Origin: Paenibacillus sp. S150 | GTDB lineage: Bacteria; Bacillota; Bacilli; Paenibacillales; Paenibacillaceae | Assembly (NCBI RefSeq): GCF_019352175.1 | Contig: NZ_JACBYI010000035.1 | Coordinates: 1 to 64,000, forward strand | Direction of reading: 5' to 3' | Length of the DNA: 64,000 bases | In this document: positions 8,768 through 16,487 of the stretch, one piece after another | Layout: each line of letters opens with the position of its first letter | Numbering within the stretch: the stretch's first letter is position 1 | Notes under the pieces: model-generated | Told to the model about the DNA's origin: nothing | The model's input: only the letters and a program-made list of their open reading frames with translations | Databases searched by the model: none | Position numbers and translations under genes: made by a program

Positions 8768-8833
8768 AAATGAAGTGTAAGAAAGACTGAAATGAAGTGT
8801 AAAAATACGGAAGGGAACATAAATGAGGTGTGA
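8768..8833 (+). repeat. three short repeats with minimal uORFs before kptA
   Basis: AAATGAAGTGTAA occurs at 8768-8780 and 8790-8802, with a variant AAATGAGGTGTGA at 8821-8833. Each copy contains ATG followed by AAG TGT or GAG GTG. The first two open tiny frames of about 6 and 13 codons that end before or at the kptA ribosome binding site. The third copy supplies the GAGGTG Shine-Dalgarno of kptA itself. They may be relics of tandem duplication or a translational leader. Confidence 0.5.
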
Positions 8834-8836
8834 GCA

Positions 8837-9394
8837 ATGTTGAATCAGGCGGCTGAGGCCTCGCTCAGCAAATTCATGACCAAGCTGCTCCGGCATACTC
8901 CGGCAGAGTATGGGCTGCCCCTTGATCCTGAGGACGGCTCCTGTCTGCTGAAGGATCTGCTGAGTATCGTCACCGCAGACCCGAAGTGGACAGGGATTAC
9001 CCAAGCTGACATCCGCCAGGTCGTCGGGAACAGCGGGAAGCAGCGCTTTGCCATCCAGGAAGAACGCATTAGAGCCCGCTATGGCCATAGCCATGCGAAG
9101 CTTACATACGAGCCGGGAACACCGCCGCCTGTGCTGTATCATGGCACTCATCAAGCAGCTTTGCCGGCGATTCTGAAGGAAGGGCTGCAGCCGACGGGAC
9201 GGCAGTATGTACATTTATCTGCAGGGCTTCATTTTGCCGGCCTGGCGGGCAGCCGCAGAGGGAAGCTGGTTCTGCTGACCGTGGATACGGTTAAGGCGGC
9301 TCAAATGGGCGTAACCTGCTATTATGCGGGTAATGAAGTGTGGCTGGCGGAGCCGCTTCCGCCTGCTTGTATTGCCTTGCGGGAGGAACAGTAG
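8837..9394 (+). CDS. kptA: RNA 2'-phosphotransferase KptA/Tpt1
   Basis: A 185-residue KptA. The N-terminal winged-helix lobe has the family start LSKFMTKLLRHTP. The C-terminal ADP-ribosyltransferase-like lobe carries YHGTHQAALPAILKEGL, RQYVHLS and GNEVWLAE, the expected NAD-binding residues. It transfers an internal 2'-phosphate from RNA to NAD, giving ADP-ribose 1'',2''-cyclic phosphate. In eukaryotes it finishes tRNA splicing; bacteria mostly lack a known substrate. Placement right after hen1-pnkp argues for a role in RNA-end repair, since some ligation pathways leave a 2'-phosphate. A 123-bp gap with short repeats separates it from pnkp. Confidence 0.92.
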   Translation: MLNQAAEASLSKFMTKLLRHTPAEYGLPLDPEDGSCLLKDLLSIVTADPKWTGITQADIRQVVGNSGKQRFAIQEERIRARYGHSHAKLTYEPGTPPPVLYHGTHQAALPAILKEGLQPTGRQYVHLSAGLHFAGLAGSRRGKLVLLTVDTVKAAQMGVTCYYAGNEVWLAEPLPPACIALREEQ

Positions 9395-9426
9395 CTTGTC
9401 AGCGCCAGCTATAGGAGGGATGCATC

Positions 9427-9945
9427 ATGGATGAAGTGCCGGATCACCTCGACCACGGCTTGCAGATTATCTTCATCGGCTTCAACCCGAGTCTCCGCTC
9501 CGGAGAGCTTGGACATCACTATGCGAATCCGCGCAACAATTTCTGGCGCATTCTCGAACGCTCAGGCCTGACGCCGCGCCTCTACGATGCCTCGGAGGAT
9601 GGCGACCTGCTCCGGCTCGGCCTGGGCTTCACCAATATCGTCGCCCGCCCCACACGTGGGGCAGAGGATATTACCCGTGACGAATATGCCGAGGGCCGGC
9701 AGATTCTCCGGGACAAGCTTGCCTGCTACCGGCCGGAGATCGCCTGCTTTGTAGGCAAGGGCGTTTATACCGAATTCAGCCGCCGGACGAAGGCGGACTG
9801 GGGCTTTCAGGATGAACAGCCTCCCATCGTGGACGGCGTGCGGGAGTTCGTTGCCCCCTCGTCCAGCGGCCTGGTCCGAATGCCGATGCCGGAGATCGTG
9901 AATATCTACCGCAGGCTGTATGAGTATATTCAGGAGAACTCCTGA
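9427..9945 (+). CDS. mug: mismatch-specific uracil/thymine-DNA glycosylase, Mug family
   Basis: A 172-residue protein of the usual Mug size. It has the catalytic-loop motif GFNPSLRSG near residue 20, YANPRNNFWRIL for base-pocket contacts, LGFTNIVARPTRG, and a second substrate loop APSSSGLVRMP. Mug enzymes remove uracil or ethenocytosine opposite G and start base-excision repair. Start ATG follows AGGAGGG. It is the last gene of the 4-10 kb nucleic-acid repair block and is probably co-transcribed with kptA (32-bp gap). Confidence 0.88.
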   Translation: MDEVPDHLDHGLQIIFIGFNPSLRSGELGHHYANPRNNFWRILERSGLTPRLYDASEDGDLLRLGLGFTNIVARPTRGAEDITRDEYAEGRQILRDKLACYRPEIACFVGKGVYTEFSRRTKADWGFQDEQPPIVDGVREFVAPSSSGLVRMPMPEIVNIYRRLYEYIQENS

Positions 9946-10322
9946 GGTGAAAATACCCCTGAATCCGGCAGGAGGGGGCCAGGGGATGGAATGAGAGGTA
10001 AAAATACCTCTGATTGGAAAATTTGTCCTTATACACGGTCAGTGTAACACTTCCACTAGTCTTGCGGACATGCGGAGCAAACAAACAATTGTAGTTCACT
10101 GCATTTAAATGAGTGCCATTTGCCGTGTTTTTAGCGATAAATTGTATTGCTGCAATTAAAAATGGCGGAAGGGCTATTACTACTGAAATGACAACTGTAT
10201 AAGTGTTCGGAGTGCAAATTAACGCCGTTTTACCTCCTGATGCTTCTTTTTACTTGTATAAAATACAGTTGCGGTTTGGATGCGGAAGCTGGATCAGACT
10301 CGGCAGGTTTTGAATTCAAGCG
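9946..10322. other. intergenic region with short hairpin repeats
   Basis: No gene was recognised. Just after mug, two related short hairpins occur: an imperfect one at about 9945-9962 and a perfect AGAGGTA-AAAA-TACCTCT at 9994-10011. Neither has a U-tract. The remaining 300 bp is AT-richer and shows nothing I can name. A TATAAAATAC box near 10258 has no good -35. Confidence 0.5.
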
Positions 10323-10365
10323 CAGGGAAACACCCTTGAGTCCAAAACTCAAGGGTGTTTCCCTG
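10323..10365 (-). terminator. 18-bp perfect hairpin downstream of tagO
   Basis: The arms 10323-10340 and 10348-10365 are fully complementary around a 7-base loop. They sit 27 bp past the tagO stop codon in the transcript direction. There is no clean U-run, so it may work as a weak terminator or as a 3'-end stabiliser. Confidence 0.5.
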
Positions 10366-10392
10366 CTGTCGCTTCCGGCAGCCAGGCCCGCG

Positions 10393-11361
10393 TCAGGTCT
10401 GGATCAGCAGCAGAATTATGGAGGACAGCGACAGGCAGACGCTGACCAGATAGAGAACAGCCACGACCTGCTTCTGGTTCAGACCGGCCTTGAGCAGGCG
10501 GTAATGGACCTGGGTGGCATCGGCCTGATATATCGACTTGCCCTGCACGAACCGTTTGATGACAACAAACAGATTATCGAAGATCGGCACGCCGAGTGCG
10601 AGAATCGGGATGAACAGCGACAGCACTGTCGCCTGCTTGAACGCACCGTCCAGCGCGATCACGGCAAGGATGTAGCCGAGAAAGGTGGCGCCTGCATCGC
10701 CCATGAAAATTTTGGCCGGAGCCTTGTTGTAGCGCAGGTAGGCGATGGTGACACCCACCAGTATCATAGCCATCATAGCCGAGGCGGACTGGCCCTTGGC
10801 CAAAGCGACTACGAACAGCGTCACTGCTGAGATGGCTGTCAGCCCTCCAGCCAGGCCGTCCATGCCATCCGAGAAATTAATCACGGTTGTCACGCCGAAG
10901 ATCCAGAGAATGGTAAGCACAAATTGCAGGATCAGCGGCAGCGAGATATAATCGCCGGAGAAGGGATTGAAGAACCCGGTGAACGCATTGCCGGATGCAA
11001 AGACGAGAATGGCGGCCGCGATCTGTACAATGAACTTCGGCAGCGCCGGGAAGTCCTTGCCTTTGGTTTTGTACCAGTCATCGACTGTACCTATAGTCAA
11101 CAGAAGCACACCGCCAATGAACAGGGCCAGGGTCTCCAGCGAGAAATCACGGGTGAACAGCAGGTATGTAATGAAAAACCCAATGAATATGGCATAGCTG
11201 GCTGTCAGCGGGATGGGCTCCCTATGTATTTTGCGCTCCACATCCTGCCTTGGCTTGTCCACAAAATCGAGCCGGAAGGCGAGTCTGCCAAGCGGGGGAA
11301 TCAGCAGGTAGACGATGCAGAAGGACATCAGAAACGCTAGAACGTAAAAAATGAGAATCAC
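10393..11361 (-). CDS. tagO: undecaprenyl-phosphate GlcNAc-1-phosphate transferase TagO/WecA
   Basis: A 322-residue polytopic protein of the MraY/WecA family, about 10-11 membrane helices. Catalytic signatures are the cytoplasmic TVDDWYK, NFSDGMDGL and FMGDAGATFLG motifs, and a C-terminal loop ending in THVHYR-like ATQVHYRLL. It transfers GlcNAc-1-P from UDP-GlcNAc to undecaprenyl phosphate, the first step of wall teichoic acid or similar linkage-unit synthesis. The start is GTG at 11361. Its ribosome binding site is weak, so the start is less certain than the identity. It is divergent from the HAD gene. Confidence 0.9.
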   Translation of the reverse strand: MILIFYVLAFLMSFCIVYLLIPPLGRLAFRLDFVDKPRQDVERKIHREPIPLTASYAIFIGFFITYLLFTRDFSLETLALFIGGVLLLTIGTVDDWYKTKGKDFPALPKFIVQIAAAILVFASGNAFTGFFNPFSGDYISLPLILQFVLTILWIFGVTTVINFSDGMDGLAGGLTAISAVTLFVVALAKGQSASAMMAMILVGVTIAYLRYNKAPAKIFMGDAGATFLGYILAVIALDGAFKQATVLSLFIPILALGVPIFDNLFVVIKRFVQGKSIYQADATQVHYRLLKAGLNQKQVVAVLYLVSVCLSLSSIILLLIQT

Positions 11362-11393
11362 CGCCGTTAAATTTTTTGAAAGCGCCTGTCTGA

Positions 11394-11423
11394 ATTATAT
11401 CGCAAATGGACAGTGCTTGTCGA
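11394..11423 (-). promoter_or_regulatory. predicted promoter of tagO
   Basis: On the minus strand TCGACA (11418-11423) is followed after 18 bp by a perfect TATAAT (11394-11399), about 33 bp before the tagO start codon. Confidence 0.55.
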
Positions 11424-11454
11424 CGGGACGCGAAATTGGAGGGAATATGGGAAC

Positions 11455-12138
11455 ATGAAGTACGAGGTCATTTTATTTGATGCCGATGATACCCTGTTTG
11501 ATTACGGATTGGCGGAGAGCAGAGCGCTGTACAATGCCTTTGCCCATTTTGGGCTGCCGGCAGGTGCGGAGGATTATGCGGACAGCTATCAGGAAATTAA
11601 CCGCGCATTGTGGGAGGATCTGGAGCAAGGGCGGGTCACCTCTGCCGTGCTGCGGGTCGAGCGGTTCAACCGGCTGTTTGCCGAGCACAAGCTGGAGCTG
11701 AGTCCGGAGGCGTTCAGTGAAGCTTATTTAAGATTTTTGGGTGAAGGGACGTTTCTTATTCAAGGGGCGGCGGAGCTGTGCCGGGAGCTGTCCGGCTGCA
11801 GACTTGCGGTTATCACCAATGGAATTAAGGATGTGCAGCTGTCCCGCATCCAGGGGTCGCCGCTGTGTGACGCCTTTGAGCAGATCATTATTTCCGAGGA
11901 GACGGGCTATCGGAAGCCGGAGACGGGGATTTTTGAATATGCCTTTGACAAGCTGGGGATCTCTGACCGAAGCCGGGTGCTGATCGTCGGCGATTCGCTG
12001 ACCTCCGATATTCAGGGCGGAATCAGCTATGGCATCGACACCTGCTGGTTCAACCCGCTGGGCCGAGCAAGCCATCCGGGCATCCGCCCAACCTATGAGA
12101 TCCGCGAGCTGTCCGAGCTGCTGGAAATTACCCGGTAG
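11455..12138 (+). CDS. YjjG-family HAD nucleotidase
   Basis: A 227-residue HAD hydrolase. Motif I is FDADDTLF with nucleophile D9 and acid D11, motif II is VITNG, motif III is around the lysine of YRKPETGIFEYA, and motif IV is VGDSLTSDIQGG. The helical cap (about 18-95) and overall match point to the YjjG noncanonical pyrimidine nucleotidase group, which dephosphorylates damaged dUMP/TMP-like nucleotides. ATG 11455 follows TTGGAGGG. The longer frame from 11413 has no ribosome binding site and overlaps the tagO promoter. Confidence 0.85.
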   Translation: MKYEVILFDADDTLFDYGLAESRALYNAFAHFGLPAGAEDYADSYQEINRALWEDLEQGRVTSAVLRVERFNRLFAEHKLELSPEAFSEAYLRFLGEGTFLIQGAAELCRELSGCRLAVITNGIKDVQLSRIQGSPLCDAFEQIIISEETGYRKPETGIFEYAFDKLGISDRSRVLIVGDSLTSDIQGGISYGIDTCWFNPLGRASHPGIRPTYEIRELSELLEITR

Positions 12139-12238
12139 TCCGGATTTCATAACCTTTTAGGTTGAAAACTCCCCCCTGTGTTAAATATATTAGAACACCC
12201 TGTTCATTCTACTATTAATCTAAAGGGAGAGGATCAAA

Positions 12239-12907
12239 ATGAACAAAAAGTGGATGATTGCCGCCATTGCGGCCGGCATGACGATAACCGGTTCGGCAGG
12301 CGTCTATGCGGGAGCCAAACTGGAGCAGATCAAAGCCTACCTGAATCACAGCATCGGTGTCGTAGTGGATGGCACCCCTTATTGGCTGAAGGACGGCAAC
12401 GGTAAAACCTTAACGCCCATCACCTACGAAGGCTTGACGTATTTGCCGATCCGTTCGATTGCCGGTGCGCTGAAAGTGCCGATTACCTATGATGCCGCGA
12501 GCTATAAAGTGAGAATCGGCAGCGGCGCCGAAACCGGAGGAGCCCCGGGGACGGGCGGCGGTTCAGCCGCCACACCAGTGGAGAGCACGGTACGCCCGGT
12601 AAATCTGCCGCAGGATTTTCCGATTCCGGAGGACGCTGTAATTGCCACTACCTTGGATACGGCTGCGGACGGGGTGAAAAAGGCGGCTTTTACCTACTCC
12701 ACACAGGAATCCCTTGAAACGATGGGCTTCGTGTACAGTGAATATGTGCGGATCAAACGGCTCGACAACGCTTCCCAGACGGTAAGCGCCACTACGGTCA
12801 AGATCACCGGCAGACTTGGAGGGACAAGCCCGGTGTCCATCACCGGCAAAGCTTCAACGGCACGTCCAGGCTTCAATATTTTCACTATCACCTTCTCGGA
12901 GAGCTGA
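12239..12907 (+). CDS. secreted stalk-domain (copper amine oxidase N-like) protein
   Basis: 222 residues. A signal peptide (KKWMIAAIAAGMTITGSAGVYA, written here as a hydrophobic stretch 4-24) precedes a stalk domain (about 36-98) with the hallmark TYEGLTYLPIRSIAGAL. A Gly/Ala/Thr-rich linker (about 100-120) follows, then a C-terminal domain of about 100 residues that I do not recognise. Paenibacillus genomes carry many such exported proteins, thought to sit at the cell wall. It appears monocistronic, with a bidirectional terminator 74 bp downstream. Confidence 0.8.
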   Translation: MNKKWMIAAIAAGMTITGSAGVYAGAKLEQIKAYLNHSIGVVVDGTPYWLKDGNGKTLTPITYEGLTYLPIRSIAGALKVPITYDAASYKVRIGSGAETGGAPGTGGGSAATPVESTVRPVNLPQDFPIPEDAVIATTLDTAADGVKKAAFTYSTQESLETMGFVYSEYVRIKRLDNASQTVSATTVKITGRLGGTSPVSITGKASTARPGFNIFTITFSES

Positions 12908-12970
12908 GATTTGGCGCCGTATTTTGACAAGGCTTGAAATCTGCTTCAACTAAGTCCTTATAGGATCGGT

Positions 12971-13010
12971 CAAAAAAACAAGCTGCGTACCTTAAGGAAC
13001 GCAGCTGTTT
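12971..13010. terminator. bidirectional terminator between convergent genes
   Basis: The stem AGCTGCGT (12981-12988) pairs with ACGCAGCT (12999-13006) around an internal CCTTAAGG. The minus-strand transcript gets a TGTTTTTTTG tract after the stem, a good terminator for the dioxygenase gene. The plus-strand side has only GTTTC. Confidence 0.75.
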
Positions 13011-13118
13011 CAGGCAGAACTCTTGGTTAGCCGCTCTTCTGAACCGCAGCTAAATGCCGGCTGTTGTTGGAAGCTGCGCAAGCTCCTGCTTCTGCACCAG
13101 ACCATACGGATTGCTGAA

Positions 13119-14102
13119 TTAGACCTGCTGCCGTGTATCCAGCGGCTTCAGATGCGCTTCAATCTGCGCGCGCTTTTCTTCGAGGAACGGCGGCAGGGCC
13201 AGCGATTCGCCCAGATGCCCGATAGGCTCGTCGGTGGCGAAGCCCGGGCCGTCCGTTGCCAGCTCGAACAGAATTCCGTTCGGCTCGCGGAAATACAGGG
13301 AGCGGAAGTAGAAGCGGTCCACGAATCCCGAGTTCGGCAGCTGATAGCTGCCGATTCGCTCAATCCACTGCTTCAGCTCTTCCTCGTTGTCTACGCGGAA
13401 GGCGGCATGATGCACACCGCCGCGTCCGAGCCGTTCCTGCGGCAGGTCCTTGCGTTCCTCCAGGTGGATCTCCGAGCCGGAGCCTCCTTCGCCGGTTTCG
13501 AACACAATGACATCCGGCTGTCCGGCAGCCGGGGATGGATAGCTGCCTTTGCGGCGGAAGCCGAGCAGCTCCACGAGAACCTGCCCGGTAGGCGCTGCGT
13601 TCCCGACGGTCAAATGAACCGGTCCAAGGCCGAGAATGCCGTAAGCCCCCGGAACCGGACTTTTGTCCCAAGGCTTGCCGCCGGCCACACCCTGATTATG
13701 CTCATCCGATACGAGAATCAGGCGCTGGCCTTCATGATCGCGGAAGGCCAGCGTCTTGCGGCCGCCGCGGTCCGTAATTCCGTCATGCTCCACCTGGAAT
13801 TCTGTCAGCCGCTTCTCCCAGTACTCCAGCGCATTGTCATCCGGGACGCGGAGCGACAGCGCAGATATACTGTTATTGCCGTCACGGTTGCGGCCTGCGT
13901 TCGGAATCTCAAAGAATGTGACCTCGGTGCCGGGATTTCCGGCCTCGTCACCGTAGAACAGGTGATAGACGGAGACATCATCCTGGTTCACTGTCTTTTT
14001 AATCAGGCGAAGACCCAGTACACCGGTATAGAATTTGAAATTTTCCGGGGCTTTTGCCGTGAGGGAAGATACATGGTGGAGTCCTTTTAATGTTAAACTC
14101 AT
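13119..14102 (-). CDS. ring-cleaving dioxygenase, MhqO/MhqA family (glyoxalase fold)
   Basis: A 327-residue two-module vicinal-oxygen-chelate protein. Metal-ligand positions appear as GLHHVSSLTAK (His near residue 9), GPVHLTVGN, GGVHHAAFRV and NGILFELATD (Glu). Size and motifs match MhqA/MhqO enzymes of Bacillus, which act on hydroquinones or catechol-like compounds and are induced by quinone electrophiles. ATG is preceded by AGGAGG at a good distance. Its promoter carries a perfect palindrome at the start site (14155-14165), suggesting repression by a local thiol- or quinone-sensing regulator that is not encoded in this window. Confidence 0.85.
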   Translation of the reverse strand: MSLTLKGLHHVSSLTAKAPENFKFYTGVLGLRLIKKTVNQDDVSVYHLFYGDEAGNPGTEVTFFEIPNAGRNRDGNNSISALSLRVPDDNALEYWEKRLTEFQVEHDGITDRGGRKTLAFRDHEGQRLILVSDEHNQGVAGGKPWDKSPVPGAYGILGLGPVHLTVGNAAPTGQVLVELLGFRRKGSYPSPAAGQPDVIVFETGEGGSGSEIHLEERKDLPQERLGRGGVHHAAFRVDNEEELKQWIERIGSYQLPNSGFVDRFYFRSLYFREPNGILFELATDGPGFATDEPIGHLGESLALPPFLEEKRAQIEAHLKPLDTRQQV

Positions 14103-14154
14103 AGTAATTCCTCCTGAATGTTTTATTGGTTTATATAAAGTATATATTTATTAT

Positions 14155-14195
14155 TAAGTTACTTACATTTTAATAGTAAAACATGCAATTGGCAA
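14155..14195 (-). promoter_or_regulatory. promoter and palindromic operator of the dioxygenase gene
   Basis: On the minus strand TTGCCA (14190-14195) and TAAAAT (14167-14172) are 17 bp apart. The perfect palindrome TAAGT-T-ACTTA (14155-14165) begins 2 bp after the -10, over the expected start site. Confidence 0.6.
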
Positions 14196-14229
14196 GCATG
14201 AATTTTCATTGTCTGCAAAGGAGATTGAT

Positions 14230-15054
14230 ATGATACATACTCAAGCCAGCCTGCTGGGGCAGCTTAAGGACATGGACATTGATCCGCAGGGAGCACTGCT
14301 CGTCCATTCGTCGCTCAAGAGTATCGGTGAAGTGCAGGGAGGGGGAGATACGGTGCTGGATGCTCTGTCCGGGTACATGGAACATGGGCTGTTGGTCTTG
14401 CCCACCCATACCTGGTCCTACATCAACGCGGACAATCCGCGGTTCTCTGTTCTGGAATCGCCATCCTGTGTAGGCATCCTGCCGGAGCTCTTCCGGAAGC
14501 GGCCGGGCGTTGTCCGCTCGTGGCATCCCACCCATTCGGTTGCCGCGCTGGGCAAGGATGCGGCTGAATTTGCCGGAGGGGACCAGCGCTGGGACACGCC
14601 TTGTGCGCGGGGTTCAGTCTACGGCAAATTGCTGGACCGCCAGGCGGACATTATGCTGCTTGGGGTGGATTTGCGGCGGAACACATTTATCCACGGGATT
14701 GAGGAATGGCTCGATATTCCCGGCCGGATGACGGACAGCCCTGAACTGCTGTACACGGTGGCACCCGGCGGGGAAGAACTTCCGGTTCCTTCACGCAGGC
14801 ATTGCGGACTCTCATGGTCACAGCATTTCTGGAAGGTGGAGAGGGTGCTTGAGGAAGGCGGAGCCCTGCGCAGAGGACGCTTCGGAGATGCGGAGGTGAT
14901 GCTCTGCGGGACTGCCCGGACAACGGATATCCTGAGCCGGATGCTGAGGGCTGATCCTGAGTTGTTTTCGAATAATGAACCGCTGGACGGCTCAGAGTTG
15001 CCCAAGCCGCTGCCCAAGATGAAGCGGGAAATTTCGGAGCGGATTCCAGAATAA
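14230..15054 (+). CDS. AAC(3)-family N-acetyltransferase
   Basis: A 274-residue protein of the aminoglycoside 3-N-acetyltransferase/YokD family. It shows the family blocks LLVHSSLKSIG, GLLVLPTHTWSY, HPTHSVAALG and LLGVDLRRNTFIHGIEE. Members use acetyl-CoA, and chromosomal copies in soil Bacillota often have no proven resistance role. ATG 14230 follows AAAGGAG. Nothing nearby suggests mobility, so I treat it as a resident gene of unproven substrate. Confidence 0.85.
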   Translation: MIHTQASLLGQLKDMDIDPQGALLVHSSLKSIGEVQGGGDTVLDALSGYMEHGLLVLPTHTWSYINADNPRFSVLESPSCVGILPELFRKRPGVVRSWHPTHSVAALGKDAAEFAGGDQRWDTPCARGSVYGKLLDRQADIMLLGVDLRRNTFIHGIEEWLDIPGRMTDSPELLYTVAPGGEELPVPSRRHCGLSWSQHFWKVERVLEEGGALRRGRFGDAEVMLCGTARTTDILSRMLRADPELFSNNEPLDGSELPKPLPKMKREISERIPE

Positions 15055-15416
15055 GGATTGGCATCCGCTGGAAAGCCGTGATAAGCTGACAGCAAATTCA
15101 CGGGCCGCAAGGCGATGGAGGTGCAGGAGCAATGATGACTCCGCCGGAATGCCCGCGGCCAGCCTGGGACGCTGGGAAGCGGCAACCACTTCTGCGAAAT
15201 TCAGTATCTGGAGATTGCGGAAGAGAGGCAAGAGCTGGCAGCCCGCTGGGGATTGTCCGATGGCGGCTATCACAGGAATTAAGCTTTACAAGCGCGGACT
15301 TCAGATGATCCCGCACTCATTCTGAAGAATGTGCTGTGCTAGCCCCGGAAAGATAAGATAGCTCTGTCTTGCTTCCTCCGGGGCTATTTGGCGCGTCCCC
15401 GGCTTCTTGCCTGGCG
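15055..15416. other. intergenic region, possibly decayed coding DNA
   Basis: No intact gene was seen. The base composition looks coding, and a plus-strand frame around 15190-15280 gives a helical fragment (QYLEIAEERQELAARWG) cut by stops, so this may be the debris of a lost gene. A hairpin AGCCCCGGA (15341-15349) with TCCGGGGCT (15377-15385) ends the region, between convergent genes. Confidence 0.4.
15341..15389. terminator. hairpin between convergent genes
   Basis: A perfect 9-bp stem with a 27-base loop followed by ATTTGG on the plus strand. The U-tract is weak, so it is a candidate only. Confidence 0.4.
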
Positions 15417-16487
15417 CTACAGGCGCACTTCCCTTCCGGATGCAGCCGATTCGTACAAAGCGGACAAAATCCGGATCATGTCCACTCCTTGTTCAGGAGT
15501 GTTGATTGGCTTTGCCCGATGCTGCAGGCAGTCAATGAAATGGTACAGATGCTTGCCGTGATTGCTCAAAAGACCGGTTTCCTTCAATACAGGTGTCAAA
15601 TCCGCCAGCTGCCCAGCTGTTTCTGTGGAAATCTGCAATTCCCCATTCCTGATGCTGGCTCCGGCCTTGGTGCCCCGCAGTTCCACAAAATTCAGCTCCT
15701 CGTTAATGTTGGAGGCCCAACTGAATTCCAGTTGAAGGGATGCGCCGTTGTCGAAGCGAATAAAGCCCGCAGCCAGGTCTTCCACGTCAAAGATGCCCTT
15801 TTCCTGCTTCTCGCCAAAGTCGGAATGAATCGAATCAGACAGCGCATTGTCCGCAAACTTCGTGTACGTAGCTCCCGTCACCGCAACCGGCTTGGGATTG
15901 CCCATGAGCCAAAGGGACAAATCAATGAAATGTACGCCCAAATCAATCAGTGGACCACCGCCCGATAATTCCTTGGTAGTAAACCAGCCACCCTTGCCCG
16001 GAATTCCCCGGCGGCGGAGCCAACCGCAGCGGCCGGTATACAGTTCTCCGGCGTGGCCTTCTTCAATATAGCGTTTTAGGTATTGGGAGGCGGCGGCAAA
16101 TCGATTATTGCGCATCACCATCAGCAATTTCCCTGCTTGTGCGGCCGCAGCGGCCATTTGCTGCGCCTCCGTGTGGCTCACCGCATCCGGCTTCTCGCAG
16201 AAAACATGGAAGCCTGCTTCCAGGGCGGCAATAGAAATCGGCGAATGCAGATAATTGGGCGTGCAAATATCAATGGCATCCAGCCCAGGATGGTTTTTAA
16301 GCATTTCTTCATAATCTCTGTAGACATGCTTAATACCATGGGCAACGGCAATATTCTCTGCCTTCGACAGGTTAATGTCGCATATGGCTGTAATCTCCAC
16401 TTCTTCATGCCTGAGTAAAGGCTCCAGATGCGCTTTTGCGAATATGTTTCCCGTTCCGATGATGCCGAATTTCAGCTTCTTATCCAC
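15417..16487 (-). CDS. Gfo/Idh/MocA family sugar oxidoreductase
   Basis: About 356 residues. The N-terminal Rossmann domain has FGIIGTGNIF and the hallmark CEKPDAV. The C-terminal domain has GGGPLIDLGVHFIDL, with the usual catalytic Asp/His. It should be an NAD(P)-dependent oxidoreductase on a sugar, inositol or sugar-derived alcohol. I choose the GTG at 16487, 6 bp after GGAGGAG. It overlaps the isomerase stop by 8 bp, and the upstream ATG at 16511 lies inside that gene with no ribosome binding site. It is the last gene of the sugar operon. Confidence 0.88.
   Translation of the reverse strand: MDKKLKFGIIGTGNIFAKAHLEPLLRHEEVEITAICDINLSKAENIAVAHGIKHVYRDYEEMLKNHPGLDAIDICTPNYLHSPISIAALEAGFHVFCEKPDAVSHTEAQQMAAAAAQAGKLLMVMRNNRFAAASQYLKRYIEEGHAGELYTGRCGWLRRRGIPGKGGWFTTKELSGGGPLIDLGVHFIDLSLWLMGNPKPVAVTGATYTKFADNALSDSIHSDFGEKQEKGIFDVEDLAAGFIRFDNGASLQLEFSWASNINEELNFVELRGTKAGASIRNGELQISTETAGQLADLTPVLKETGLLSNHGKHLYHFIDCLQHRAKPINTPEQGVDMIRILSALYESAASGREVRL

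Noticed and set aside
13023..14090. 355-codon plus-strand frame
   Set aside because: Antisense to the dioxygenase, which has metal-binding motifs, a good start and a promoter.
14230..15054. AAC(3)-family gene as an acquired antibiotic resistance gene
   Set aside because: No mobile element, atypical composition or resistance partners nearby; chromosomal family members are common in soil Bacillota.
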